Assembly (NCBI RefSeq): GCF_003700275.1
Contig: NZ_RBRE01000014.1
Span: 1 to 64,000, forward strand
Direction of reading: 5' to 3'
DNA length: 64,000 nt
Source: Pseudomonas cichorii
Lineage (GTDB): Bacteria; Pseudomonadota; Gammaproteobacteria; Pseudomonadales; Pseudomonadaceae
The notes beneath the pieces were generated by a model that was not told where the DNA came from, did no database searches, and saw only the letters and a list, made by a program, of their open reading frames with translations. The translations under genes were made by a program, and so were the position numbers. Shown here piece by piece: positions 54,862 to 62,951 of the stretch. Every line of letters starts with the position of its first letter. The first letter of the stretch is position 1.

Positions 54862-54958
54862 GTCTCCCGGGCTTTTATCCCGCCGTGTAACCTCTACTGG
54901 AGGTCGCCAACTCTCGGACCAGCCACTTGCCTGTCGGCAAGCCGGAACCCTAGTCGGC
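54862..54958 (-). ncRNA. Guanidine-I riboswitch (ykkC class) aptamer
   Basis: On the minus strand the conserved blocks occur in order: CTAGGGTTCCGGC (54941-54953), GGTCCGAGAG (54911-54920), and ACGGCGGGATAAAAGCCCGG ending GGAGA (54863-54884). These are the guanidine-I consensus segments with the usual spacing. It lies in the 5' leader of the binding-protein gene. Downstream, GACAC-CACTG-GTGTC (54845-54859) and the region up to the GGAGG may be the expression platform. No U-tract is evident, so control could be at translation or through Rho. Confidence 0.93.
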
Positions 54959-54965
54959 TATTGCA

Positions 54966-55350
54966 AATTGTGGTGCCGCGAAGCGGTATCGACTCCTGCA
55001 CATTCATCATTAAGCGAGAGTTGTGCCAACTTGCAGCAGGCCTTGTTTTGCATGGGGTGTGCAAAAACAGGGGTGTCTTGCCGGGTGTTTATTGCCTTGT
55101 ACTGGTGCGCAGTCGCACCGGGATGAGGCAATCGAGATTTGAAATGTTTTGTAGCATCTTTGTAATGAGCGGATACAGCCCCGCAAGCCTTGGTTATCAA
55201 GGCTTTTCAGGTTATTTGGCCATTATTGTGAAACGGGGGGCAGGGGACGAAATCCGCACTCGAAGGGCTTTTTGCTGTCTGAAATTACGTCCGCCAACTC
55301 CATTGGCAGATGCCGATCAGCGTCGCTGGTTGCGCCCAATCGCGGTCCAA
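54966..55350. other. Intergenic region between the riboswitch operon and the lipoprotein gene
   Basis: No ORF, tRNA or repeat was supported. It should contain the riboswitch operon promoter (minus strand) near its left end and the lipoprotein promoter (plus strand) near its right end. The direct sequence AAGCCTTGGTTATCAAGGCTT (about 55186-55206) is an inverted repeat of unknown role. Confidence 0.4.
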
Positions 55351-55360
55351 GGAGGCCGCC

Positions 55361-55786
55361 ATGTATCGAAGACCCTTGCTCATCGCTTTTCTGGCCCTGT
55401 TCATGACAGGTTGCTATGCAGGTCCTGGTTACTACGAATCCGAGGTGTACACACAACCGACGACGGTCGTCGCTGGAGGGTATGCTTATGACAACGGTTA
55501 CCGCTCTTCCTATTATCAGGAGCGGCGCATTTATGTAGCGCCTCAGCCACGCTATTACTACAGCTCGCCACCGCGTTATTACACTCCACAACCCGGTCCG
55601 CGCTATTACTCGCCACCACCGCAGCCGCGCTATTACCAGCCCGGTCGGCCGCCTGGCCATGGCTGGCGGGACAACCGCTTCCGGGGCAACGATGGCTACC
55701 GGAACCATTATCGTAATGACAACCGCAATGATTACCGTGGCGGCGGCCGGTCATGGGATCGCGGCCGAGGTGATGGTCGTTATTGA
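55361..55786 (+). CDS. Tyr/Pro/Arg-rich lipoprotein
   Basis: A 141-residue protein with lipoprotein signal MYRRPLLIAFLALFMTGC (lipobox MTGC, Cys18). The mature part is low-complexity: repeated PRYY/PQPRYY units (residues about 62-105), then an Arg/Asn/Gly-rich end (NHYRNDNRNDYRGGG). GGAGG lies 5 bases before ATG 55361. Probably surface- or envelope-anchored and disordered. Function unknown. It is convergent with the enoyl-CoA hydratase gene with a REP between them. Confidence 0.8.
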   Translation: MYRRPLLIAFLALFMTGCYAGPGYYESEVYTQPTTVVAGGYAYDNGYRSSYYQERRIYVAPQPRYYYSSPPRYYTPQPGPRYYSPPPQPRYYQPGRPPGHGWRDNRFRGNDGYRNHYRNDNRNDYRGGGRSWDRGRGDGRY

Positions 55787-55800
55787 CCCCCTACAGCCTG

Positions 55801-55845
55801 TGTGGGAACTGGCTCATCCGTGAATGAATTCGTTCCTACACATCC
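55801..55845. repeat. REP unit between convergent genes
   Basis: TGTGGGAACTGG and GTTCCTACACA form an imperfect palindrome, and the segment GTGAATGAATTCGTTCCT equals part of the right arm of the BIME at 48331-48357. It overlaps the last bases of the enoyl-CoA hydratase gene. Confidence 0.75.
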
Positions 55846-56948
55846 ACCAGATCCGCCAACGGATGGCGGCCTTCCCACGCTTTTGAAAAGTGCGCCTCGA
55901 TGACTGCTTGCGGTATCGAGGCGACATCCTGCCAGTGCCAATGTGGCGTGTGATCCTTGTCGATCAGCCGCGCACGTACGCCTTCATTGAACTCCGGGTG
56001 GCGACAGCAATTGAGGCTCATGGCGTATTCCATCTGGAATACCTGCGCCAGTGACAAGTGTCTGGCACGCCTGATCTGTTCCCAGACCAGATGAGCGGTC
56101 AATGGACAGCCTTCCTGCATATTCCTGGCACAACGGGCCAGCAGCGCATCGTCGTGATGTTGCAGATGGCTTATCGCATTCCAGGCGGCGGGCAGATTGC
56201 CGACATCCAGCCATTGATCGATCTGTGGTCGGCGCGGCAACCACTGGGCGGCCGGTAAATGAGCGATGGCCTCTTGTTGCATCGCCTTGAGCAGGCTGTT
56301 GAGTTGCAGTTCGGTCTGTTCCTGCCAGTTCATTTGCAGCAGGTTTTCGATCAGTTCGTCTTGCTGCTCGTCGAGCATGAAACGGTCGGCGAGGTCCAGA
56401 TCCAGCGCATCGCGGCCATTGATGTGCGCGCCGGTCAGCCCCAGAAACAGGCCCAGCTTGCCGGGCATGCGGGACAGAAACCAACTGGCGCCGACATCCG
56501 GATACAGGCCGATGCTGATTTCCGGCATCGCCAGGCGGCTGCTGGGGGTAACGATACGGATACCGGCACTTTGCAACAGACCCATGCCGCCACCCAACAC
56601 ATAGCCGTGCCCCCAACAGATCAACGGTTTGCGGTAGGTGTGCAGGCTGTAGTCCAGCCGGTATTCCGCCGCAAAAAAACTGGCGGCCAACGCTGGTACT
56701 GTACCGGGAGCCTCGCGGCAGGCTTCGGCCAGCGAGCGCACCTCGCCGCCGGCACAGAACGCTTTCGGCCCGTTGCCGCGCAGCAGCACGCAGACGATCT
56801 GCGGGTCGTCCGCCCAGGCTGCGAGTTGATCCTGAAGGGCTAGAATCATCGGCAGCGACAGGGCGTTGAGAGATTTTTCGGCATTCAGGCTGGCGATACC
56901 TATCCGGGCGCCATCCTGTGCATGAAGTTCTTCACATTGCAGATTCAT
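55836..56948 (-). CDS. Enoyl-CoA hydratase / 3-hydroxyisobutyryl-CoA hydrolase family
   Basis: A 370-residue crotonase-fold enzyme of the HIBYL-CoA hydrolase type. It has LNALSLPMILALQDQLAAW near residue 29, the oxyanion segment AFCAGGEVRSLAE near 63, and CWGHGYVLGGGMGLLQS near 111, with MPEISIGLYPDVGASWFLSR near 139, the hydrolase-type signature. The C-terminal extension is about 100 residues beyond a simple crotonase. ATG 56948 has AGAGGG 6 bases upstream; an adjacent ATG is 3 bases earlier. Role likely in valine catabolism (family inference). Monocistronic. Confidence 0.85.
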   Translation of the reverse strand: MNLQCEELHAQDGARIGIASLNAEKSLNALSLPMILALQDQLAAWADDPQIVCVLLRGNGPKAFCAGGEVRSLAEACREAPGTVPALAASFFAAEYRLDYSLHTYRKPLICWGHGYVLGGGMGLLQSAGIRIVTPSSRLAMPEISIGLYPDVGASWFLSRMPGKLGLFLGLTGAHINGRDALDLDLADRFMLDEQQDELIENLLQMNWQEQTELQLNSLLKAMQQEAIAHLPAAQWLPRRPQIDQWLDVGNLPAAWNAISHLQHHDDALLARCARNMQEGCPLTAHLVWEQIRRARHLSLAQVFQMEYAMSLNCCRHPEFNEGVRARLIDKDHTPHWHWQDVASIPQAVIEAHFSKAWEGRHPLADLVDV

Positions 56949-57101
56949 CATGACCCTCTCGTAGGCACGGCAAAAACCTTTGGCCTGCCGTGCAGGCAGT
57001 TGCATGAAAGCAAGTGTAGGAAACTGCTGGTTTGCTGCAGGGCATTTGACATTGGCAGCCAGCTTTCCTAGTGTCGCGCAGTGTTTTTACCGGGTACGAC
57101 C

Positions 57102-57794
57102 ATGACAAGCGATGACCGCATCAAACTTGAGCCCAGCTGGAAGCAGGCGCTGCGTGAGGAGTTCGACAAACCTTACATGGCGCAACTGCGTGAGTTCCTG
57201 CGCCAGGAACATGCCGAAGGCAAGGAAATCTATCCGCCGGGCCCGCTGATCTTCAATGCGCTCAACTCTACACCCCTGGATCAGGTGAAAGTCGTGATTC
57301 TCGGCCAGGACCCGTATCACGGTCCCGGTCAGGCTCATGGCTTGTGTTTTTCGGTACAGCCCGGTGTGCCTGCGCCGCCTTCGCTGGTCAACATCTTCAA
57401 GGAATTGAAGCGCGACCTGAACATCGACATTCCCAACCATGGCTGCCTGCAGGCCTGGGCCGATCAGGGCGTATTGCTGCTTAACACCACGCTGACGGTG
57501 CAGCGCGCCAATGCCGCTTCCCATGCCGGTAAAGGCTGGCAGCATTTCACTGATCGAGTCATTGAGATCGTCAGCGAGCAGCAGCCGCATCTGGTGTTCC
57601 TGCTGTGGGGCGCGCATGCGCAAGGCAAACAGAAGCTGGTCGATGCCACCAGGCATCTGGTGCTGACCTCGGTTCACCCGTCGCCGCTATCGGCTTATAA
57701 AGGCTTTCTGGGCAACGGACATTTCAGCCGCGCCAACAAGTATCTGGAGCAGAATGGCATGACGCCGATTGACTGGCACCTGCAGAATATCTGA
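57102..57794 (+). CDS. ung: Uracil-DNA glycosylase
   Basis: A 230-residue repair enzyme that removes uracil from DNA. The catalytic Asp70 is in [18 protein letters not shown], and the Leu-loop motif [13 protein letters not shown] is near 192. [12 protein letters not shown] is also typical. Length matches E. coli Ung (229). ATG 57102 is the natural start, though no strong ribosome site is apparent. Convergent with the AbrB-type gene, 13 bases apart. Confidence 0.97.
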   Translation: MTSDDRIKLEPSWKQALREEFDKPYMAQLREFLRQEHAEGKEIYPPGPLIFNALNSTPLDQVKVVILGQDPYHGPGQAHGLCFSVQPGVPAPPSLVNIFKELKRDLNIDIPNHGCLQAWADQGVLLLNTTLTVQRANAASHAGKGWQHFTDRVIEIVSEQQPHLVFLLWGAHAQGKQKLVDATRHLVLTSVHPSPLSAYKGFLGNGHFSRANKYLEQNGMTPIDWHLQNI

Positions 57795-57807
57795 GCGTAG
57801 CAACCAC

Positions 57808-58830
57808 CTACTTGTTCCAGCGCCTGTACAACGGCTCGGCCAGAAACAGTACAAACAGCAGGCGCATGACCTGCATCGCGGTAACCAGCGGGACCGAGAG
57901 CTGTAACACTTCCGCGGTCAGGCTCATTTCGGCGATGCCGCCGGGCATCATGCCGAGGGTCAGCGAGCGCAGGTCCAGGTGTGTCAGGCTGCTCAAGCCC
58001 AGCGCGGCGAGGGCGGCGATCAGCATGGTCAGGGCGGTACCCACCAGCGTGCGCCCCAGAAAGGACGGGGCTCGCCGAAAGAATTCACGGTTGAAGTGAC
58101 AGCCCAGGCCGCTGCCGATCAGCAACTGCCCGAGCTGGCTGGCGCCGTTGGGCAGGCCGATTTTCAAGTCCCAGGTCACGCTGACCACCGAGCTGAGCAG
58201 CAGTGGGCCGAATAACCAGGGATTGGGTTGTTTGAGACGCTGCCAGAGCAAAGCCAGGGCCGCGCCCATGGGAAACAGGAACAGCAGCCAGCGCCAGTCC
58301 ACGGTTGTGGCATGCAGCGCTGGCGTGCCATCGCCCAGCAGATATTTGAAGATCGCCGGTACACACAGCACCACCGCCAGCACCCGCAGGCTTTGCGCCG
58401 CGGCAACACTGCTGAGGGTGGCGCCATTGCGTGCGCCGAGGTTGACCATTTCTCCCGAGCCACCGGGCATGCTGGAGAAAAACGCGGTAGGGCGATTCTC
58501 TCCGGTACGCAACATCAACCAGACACCGACTACGCTGGACAGACTCGTCACCAGCGCACCAGCGACAATCAGGCCGAAGTGTTCCAGCACCTGTTCGATG
58601 ACCACCGGCGTGAAGTGCAGGCCGATTCCAATACCGATGATCAGTTGTCCGCATTTGCGGCCACCGGGGATTTGCGTCAGTTGCCAGGGCGTCAGGCAAC
58701 GCACCAGGATGATCGCCAGCAACGAGCCGACCATCCATGGCAACGGCCAGCCGACCTGGCTGGCGAGGTATCCGCCAAGCAGGCCGACCAGCGGGGTGCC
58801 CCACCAGCTACGCAAACCGCGATCAGGCAT
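57808..58830 (-). CDS. AbrB-family membrane protein (putative ammonia monooxygenase-type)
   Basis: A 340-residue integral membrane protein with two AbrB duplications (PF05145). Repeats show GGRKCGQLIIGIGIGLHF near residue 57 and GQLLIGSGLGCHFNREF near 235, and both halves have FSSMPGGSGEMVNLGA and MMPGGIAEMSLTAE. About ten hydrophobic segments. ATG 58830 overlaps the tctA stop by 8 bases; a GTG at 58842 is possible. It is in the tct operon. The family is predicted to transport and is often next to TctA-type genes; substrate unknown. Confidence 0.85.
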   Translation of the reverse strand: MPDRGLRSWWGTPLVGLLGGYLASQVGWPLPWMVGSLLAIILVRCLTPWQLTQIPGGRKCGQLIIGIGIGLHFTPVVIEQVLEHFGLIVAGALVTSLSSVVGVWLMLRTGENRPTAFFSSMPGGSGEMVNLGARNGATLSSVAAAQSLRVLAVVLCVPAIFKYLLGDGTPALHATTVDWRWLLFLFPMGAALALLWQRLKQPNPWLFGPLLLSSVVSVTWDLKIGLPNGASQLGQLLIGSGLGCHFNREFFRRAPSFLGRTLVGTALTMLIAALAALGLSSLTHLDLRSLTLGMMPGGIAEMSLTAEVLQLSVPLVTAMQVMRLLFVLFLAEPLYRRWNK

Positions 58831-60334
58831 TGGCCAGCGCACGGGACTTGGCGCGTTTGCGCCAGATGCGGAACAGCGGGAACAGCAGCATGAAAATCGT
58901 CACGATCCACACACCAATGCTGATCGGGCTGGACCAGAGAATCTCCAGTGCACCATTGGAGATCGACAGCGCACGACGCAGGTTCTGCTCCATCAGGCCG
59001 CCCAGAATGAAGCCGAGCAGGATCGGCGACAACGGGAAGTCCAGCTTGCGCAGGATGTAGCCGAAGATACCGATGCCGACCATCAGGAACAGGTCGAAGG
59101 TCGTGGCATGCACGGCGTACACGCCAATCCCGGTAATGATCGCGATCACCGGCACCAGCGCCCAGTTCGGCACGGCAAGGATGCGGGTGAAGATACGGAT
59201 CATCGGGATGTTGAGGATCACCAGCATGATGTTGGCGATGAACAACGAGGCGATCAGGCCCCAGACGATATCCGGCTGTTGCTGGAACAGCATCGGGCCA
59301 GGGGTGATGTTGTACAGCGACAATGCGCCGATCATCACTGCCGTGGTGCCGGAACCTGGAACGCCCAGGGTCAGCATCGGCACCAGGGCTCCACAGGCGC
59401 TGGCGCCAATCGCGGTTTCCGGTGCTGCAAGGCCGCGCATGTCGCCCTGGCCGAACTTGCCGCTCTGGCCGGCAATGCGTTTTTCCGTCATGTACGCCAC
59501 GGCACTGGCCAGGGTTGCGCCGGCACCCGGCAAGACGCCCAGGCCGAAGCCGAGCAGGCCGCAACGGACGTTTACCAGGAACACTGCCGAAGCTTCCTTG
59601 AAATTGAACAGCATGCGCCCGGTGGCCTTTACAGCTTCCTGGCCACGATGGGTTTTTTCCAGCAACAGCAGAATCTCGCTGATGGAAAACAGACCCAGTA
59701 CCAGCACCACGAACTGAATGCCGTCAGTCAGGTGGATGTTGTCACCGGTAAAGCGGTAAACGCCGCTGTTGGCATCGATACCGACCGCCGACAGAAACAG
59801 CCCGATCAGTGCTGCGATAAAGGTCTTGAGCGGTCGATCACCGGCCATGCCGCCCAGGCAGACAATGGCGAAGACCATCAGCACGAAGTACTCCGCCGGT
59901 CCGAAGGCAATCGCCCACTTGGCCAGTAGCGGTGCAAACAGCACCATCCCGCAGGTGGCAATGAACGCGCCGATGAACGAACTCCAGGCCGACAACGACA
60001 AAGCGACTCCCGCCAGGCCTTTGCGAGCCATCGGATAACCGTCCAGGGTGGTCATGACCGTGGAAGCTTCGCCGGGAATGTTGAGCAGGATCGAGCTGAT
60101 CCGGCCGCCGTATTCACAGCCCAGATACACCGCCGCCAGAAGGATCAGCGCCGACTCGGGCGGCAGCCCGAGGGCGAAGGCGATTGGAATCAGCAGTGCG
60201 ACACCGTTGATGGGGCCAAGGCCCGGCAGCAGGCCGACAATGGTGCCGATCAGGGTGCCGGAAAGTGCCGTGACCAGATTGTAAGGCGTGAGGGCGACAC
60301 CGAATCCCTGGCCCAGGTAGCTGAAAGTATCCAT
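58823..60334 (-). CDS. tctA: Tripartite tricarboxylate transporter, large membrane subunit TctA
   Basis: A 503-residue permease with about 12 hydrophobic segments. It carries GTIVGLLPGLGPINGVALLIP near residue 29, GEASTVMTTLDGYPMARKG near 84, and GLLGFGLGVLPGAGATLAS near 263, all TctA signatures. ATG 60334 is chosen because the longer frame adds unrelated N-terminal residues. It starts 1 base after tctB. Imports citrate or a related tricarboxylate with TctB and TctC. Confidence 0.94.
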   Translation of the reverse strand: MDTFSYLGQGFGVALTPYNLVTALSGTLIGTIVGLLPGLGPINGVALLIPIAFALGLPPESALILLAAVYLGCEYGGRISSILLNIPGEASTVMTTLDGYPMARKGLAGVALSLSAWSSFIGAFIATCGMVLFAPLLAKWAIAFGPAEYFVLMVFAIVCLGGMAGDRPLKTFIAALIGLFLSAVGIDANSGVYRFTGDNIHLTDGIQFVVLVLGLFSISEILLLLEKTHRGQEAVKATGRMLFNFKEASAVFLVNVRCGLLGFGLGVLPGAGATLASAVAYMTEKRIAGQSGKFGQGDMRGLAAPETAIGASACGALVPMLTLGVPGSGTTAVMIGALSLYNITPGPMLFQQQPDIVWGLIASLFIANIMLVILNIPMIRIFTRILAVPNWALVPVIAIITGIGVYAVHATTFDLFLMVGIGIFGYILRKLDFPLSPILLGFILGGLMEQNLRRALSISNGALEILWSSPISIGVWIVTIFMLLFPLFRIWRKRAKSRALANA

Positions 60335-60335
60335 A

Positions 60336-60794
60336 TCAATTCTCCAGAACGCTGAGCAGGCCCAAAGGCAAAGGTACATCCATGGCTCTATCGAACAGCA
60401 GATAAAGGCCGACACTCATCAGGATGACCACCACAATGCTTGGCACCCAGCGCCCGCCATACAGGCGTGCCATGGGAATGCCGATCAGGATGCTGCTGAG
60501 GATGAAACCCAGCGGCTCGAACAGGCCGGCGAAAATCAGCAGAAGCGCGATGCAGGCGCCGATCTTGATCAGGGTTTCGCGATCCAGAGGCGGTTCATCC
60601 TCGGAATGCACGATGGGCGTCGGACGGATCAGCAGGTACAGCAGAGCCAGCCCCATCAGGCCCAGCATCAACAGTGGAAAGGCCCGCGGGCCGACCGGTT
60701 CATAGGAAAAAGGTGCCTGGTAAGGCCAGGCCATCAGCGTCAGGCCTGCGCATACCAGTAACAGTACGGCAGCGAAAATGCGTTGCAAGACCAT
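60336..60794 (-). CDS. tctB: Tripartite tricarboxylate transporter, small membrane subunit TctB
   Basis: A 152-residue membrane protein with four hydrophobic segments, of the usual TctB length. The segment YEPVGPRAFPLLMLGLMGL near residue 31 is the TctB hallmark. It lies between tctC and tctA; a hairpin precedes it at 60808-60832. It assists TctA in the inner membrane. Confidence 0.9.
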   Translation of the reverse strand: MVLQRIFAAVLLLVCAGLTLMAWPYQAPFSYEPVGPRAFPLLMLGLMGLALLYLLIRPTPIVHSEDEPPLDRETLIKIGACIALLLIFAGLFEPLGFILSSILIGIPMARLYGGRWVPSIVVVILMSVGLYLLFDRAMDVPLPLGLLSVLEN

Positions 60795-60807
60795 GGAAAA
60801 CTCCTGT

Positions 60808-60832
60808 GTCGTGCCTGTCGGGCAGGCACGAC
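60808..60832 (-). promoter_or_regulatory. Intercistronic hairpin between tctC and tctB
   Basis: GTCGTGCCTG-TCGGG-CAGGCACGAC is a perfect 10-bp stem with a 5-base loop. It lies 24 bases after the tctC stop. There is no T-run, so it is more likely an mRNA-stabilising element that lets the binding-protein message outlast the membrane subunits than a terminator. Confidence 0.7.
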
Positions 60833-60856
60833 GGATCGTCAGTCAATTGAGTTCAA

Positions 60857-61837
60857 TCACTGAATCAGGCCGAATTCCTTGGCCAGCATCTTGTAGTCGC
60901 TTACTTGTTTTTTCACGTAGGTGTCCAGCTCTGCACCGGTCATGGCGAAGGGGAACAGTTCGCGCTGGTCACGCAGTTTGGCGAAGTCTTCCGAGGCCAG
61001 TATTTTATCGAACGAAGCTTTCCACCACTCGTAGGCTTCATCGCTGACCTTGGGCCCGACATAGAAGCCGCGAACCACCGGCCAGACAATGTCGTAACCC
61101 TGTTCCTTGGCGGTCGGAATGTCTTTCATTTCCGGCTCGTCGAGGCGCTTGTCGGCGAACACCGCCAGCAGGCGCATGTCACCGCTCAGGATGTGTGGCA
61201 TGGAGTCGGAAATGTCGGTACTGCCGACCTGAATGTGGCCGCCGAGCAGGGCGGTGGCGATTTCACCGCCGCCTTCGAGGGCGACATAGCGCAGTTCGCG
61301 CGGATTGATGCCAGCGGCCTTGGCGATCAGCGCGGTCTGCATCCAGTCCTGGCTGCCGACGGTGCCGCCTGAGCCGATCACGACCTTGCTCGGATCGGTC
61401 TTGAGGGCCTGGACCAGATCGTTGAGGTTCTTGTAAGGCGAATCGCTCTTGACCGCGATGGCGCCATAACTGGTGCCGACTGCGGCAAGCCAGCGCACGG
61501 CGTTCTCATCGAAACGACCGAACTTGCCTTGCGCCAGGTTGAGCAACGAGCCGCTGGACCACGCCACCAGAGTCCCGGCATCGGCGGGTCTTTGCGCGAC
61601 CACTGCGTTGTAGGCTACGGCACCGACGCCGCCCGGCATGTAGGTCACGCGCATGGGGGTGGTCAGGATCTTTTCATTGATCAGTGCGCTCTGGACCAGC
61701 TTGCAGGTCAGGTCGAAGCCGCCACCGGGCGAGGCCGGTGCGATGCACTCCGGACGTTTGGGTTCTGCGGCGAACAATTGCGTTGCAACCAGCATGCAAC
61801 CTGCAGCCATGCTCAAATGACGCAAGGATAAAGTCAT
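60857..61837 (-). CDS. tctC: Tricarboxylate-binding periplasmic protein TctC
   Basis: A 326-residue binding protein with signal peptide MTLSLRHLSMAAGCMLVATQLFA. The mature part starts AEPKRPECIAPASPGGGFDLTC, the TctC hallmark in which the SPGGGFD loop holds the carboxylate. The rest follows the Bug-receptor fold, with GGTVGSQDWM near residue 151. ATG 61837 has a GGAG-like sequence upstream. First gene of tctCBA; divergent from tctD. Confidence 0.94.
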   Translation of the reverse strand: MTLSLRHLSMAAGCMLVATQLFAAEPKRPECIAPASPGGGFDLTCKLVQSALINEKILTTPMRVTYMPGGVGAVAYNAVVAQRPADAGTLVAWSSGSLLNLAQGKFGRFDENAVRWLAAVGTSYGAIAVKSDSPYKNLNDLVQALKTDPSKVVIGSGGTVGSQDWMQTALIAKAAGINPRELRYVALEGGGEIATALLGGHIQVGSTDISDSMPHILSGDMRLLAVFADKRLDEPEMKDIPTAKEQGYDIVWPVVRGFYVGPKVSDEAYEWWKASFDKILASEDFAKLRDQRELFPFAMTGAELDTYVKKQVSDYKMLAKEFGLIQ

Positions 61838-62141
61838 GGTCAGTCTCCTGTGACGTTTCTTGTTTTTGGATAGGGAAGCTGTTTGGTACGATTTTCTGTC
61901 GGCGCAAAGGCGCTGGACAGACACGGTTTATCGTCGACGCAGGTGAGGGCATCGCAAGCGGGGAGTGGATTCGCAGGGCAATAGAGAAGCTGTCGAGGAT
62001 TCGCCGCAATGGACGAGTTGCGAAGCCGGGGATGGCTTGAGCATGGTTGACTCCATTTATTGTTTTTATTTTACAGACGCATCCAGGCGCCTTTATTTAC
62101 GTACCCGTTCTTGCGGGCCGTAGCGCGATGCTAAATGGCGA

Positions 62142-62162
62142 ACCTTTCATAAACCTTTCAAC
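62142..62162. promoter_or_regulatory. 11-bp direct repeat, candidate TctD binding site
   Basis: CCTTTCATAAA-CCTTTCAACTA is a direct repeat with an 11-base period, the pattern used by OmpR/PhoB-type regulators. It lies in the 442-bp region between tctC and tctD, about 120 bases from tctD. The rest of 61838-62279 shows no ORF; an AT-rich block near 62055-62075 may be the tctC promoter. Confidence 0.55.
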
Positions 62163-62279
62163 TATCGTTGAGATCTGTAATCAATAGCATCGAGTTGTTT
62201 CAATGCTTCACAGGTTGTGGCACGCCTGTACACTCCGCCCTCGTGCCCTCATTACAACACTCGGAATCAGGAGACGGCG

Positions 62280-62951
62280 ATGCGTGTTCTTCTCGTCGAA
62301 GACCATCTGCAATTGGCTGAAAGTATCGCTCAGGCGCTCAAGAACGCGGGTTTGAACGTTGATGTGTTGCACGATGGCGTAGCGGCCGACCTGGCCTTGA
62401 ACAGTGAACAGTATGCGGTTGCGATCCTCGATGTCGGGTTGCCGCGCATGGATGGTTTTGAAGTGCTGGGACGTTTGCGGGCGCGCAGCAAGAATCTGCC
62501 GGTGCTGATGTTGACTGCCCGCAGCGATGTCAAGGATCGGGTGCTCGGGCTCAATCTGGGGGCCGACGATTACCTGGCCAAACCGTTCGAGCTTTCCGAG
62601 CTGGAAGCGCGGGTCAAGGCGTTGCTGCGGCGCAGCGTGCTGGGCGGTGAACGGCAGCAGCGCTGCGGGGTGCTGGCCTATGACCTGGATACCAGACGCT
62701 TCACTCTGGGCAGCGACTTGCTGACCTTGACCTCCCGCGAGCAGGCCGTGCTTGAAGCGCTGATTGCCCGACCGGGACGGGTGATGAGCAAGGAGCAACT
62801 GGCTGCCCAGGTTTTCGGGCTGGACGAAGAGGCCAGCCCGGATGCCATCGAAATCTATGTGCACCGCTTGCGCAAGAAGCTCGACGGTCACCCGGTGGCG
62901 ATCGTGACTTTCCGTGGCCTGGGGTATCTGCTGGAAAATCGCGATGCGTAA
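62280..62951 (+). CDS. tctD: OmpR-family response regulator TctD
   Basis: A 223-residue regulator. The receiver (1-115) has the acidic pair Glu7-Asp8, phospho-acceptor Asp51 in AILDVGLPRMDG, and Lys in LAKPFELSELEAR. The winged-helix output (about 125-220) ends VTFRGLGYLLE. AGGAG lies 5 bases before ATG 62280. It overlaps tctE by 8 bases and is divergent from tctCBA, which it probably activates in response to tricarboxylates. Confidence 0.93.
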   Translation: MRVLLVEDHLQLAESIAQALKNAGLNVDVLHDGVAADLALNSEQYAVAILDVGLPRMDGFEVLGRLRARSKNLPVLMLTARSDVKDRVLGLNLGADDYLAKPFELSELEARVKALLRRSVLGGERQQRCGVLAYDLDTRRFTLGSDLLTLTSREQAVLEALIARPGRVMSKEQLAAQVFGLDEEASPDAIEIYVHRLRKKLDGHPVAIVTFRGLGYLLENRDA

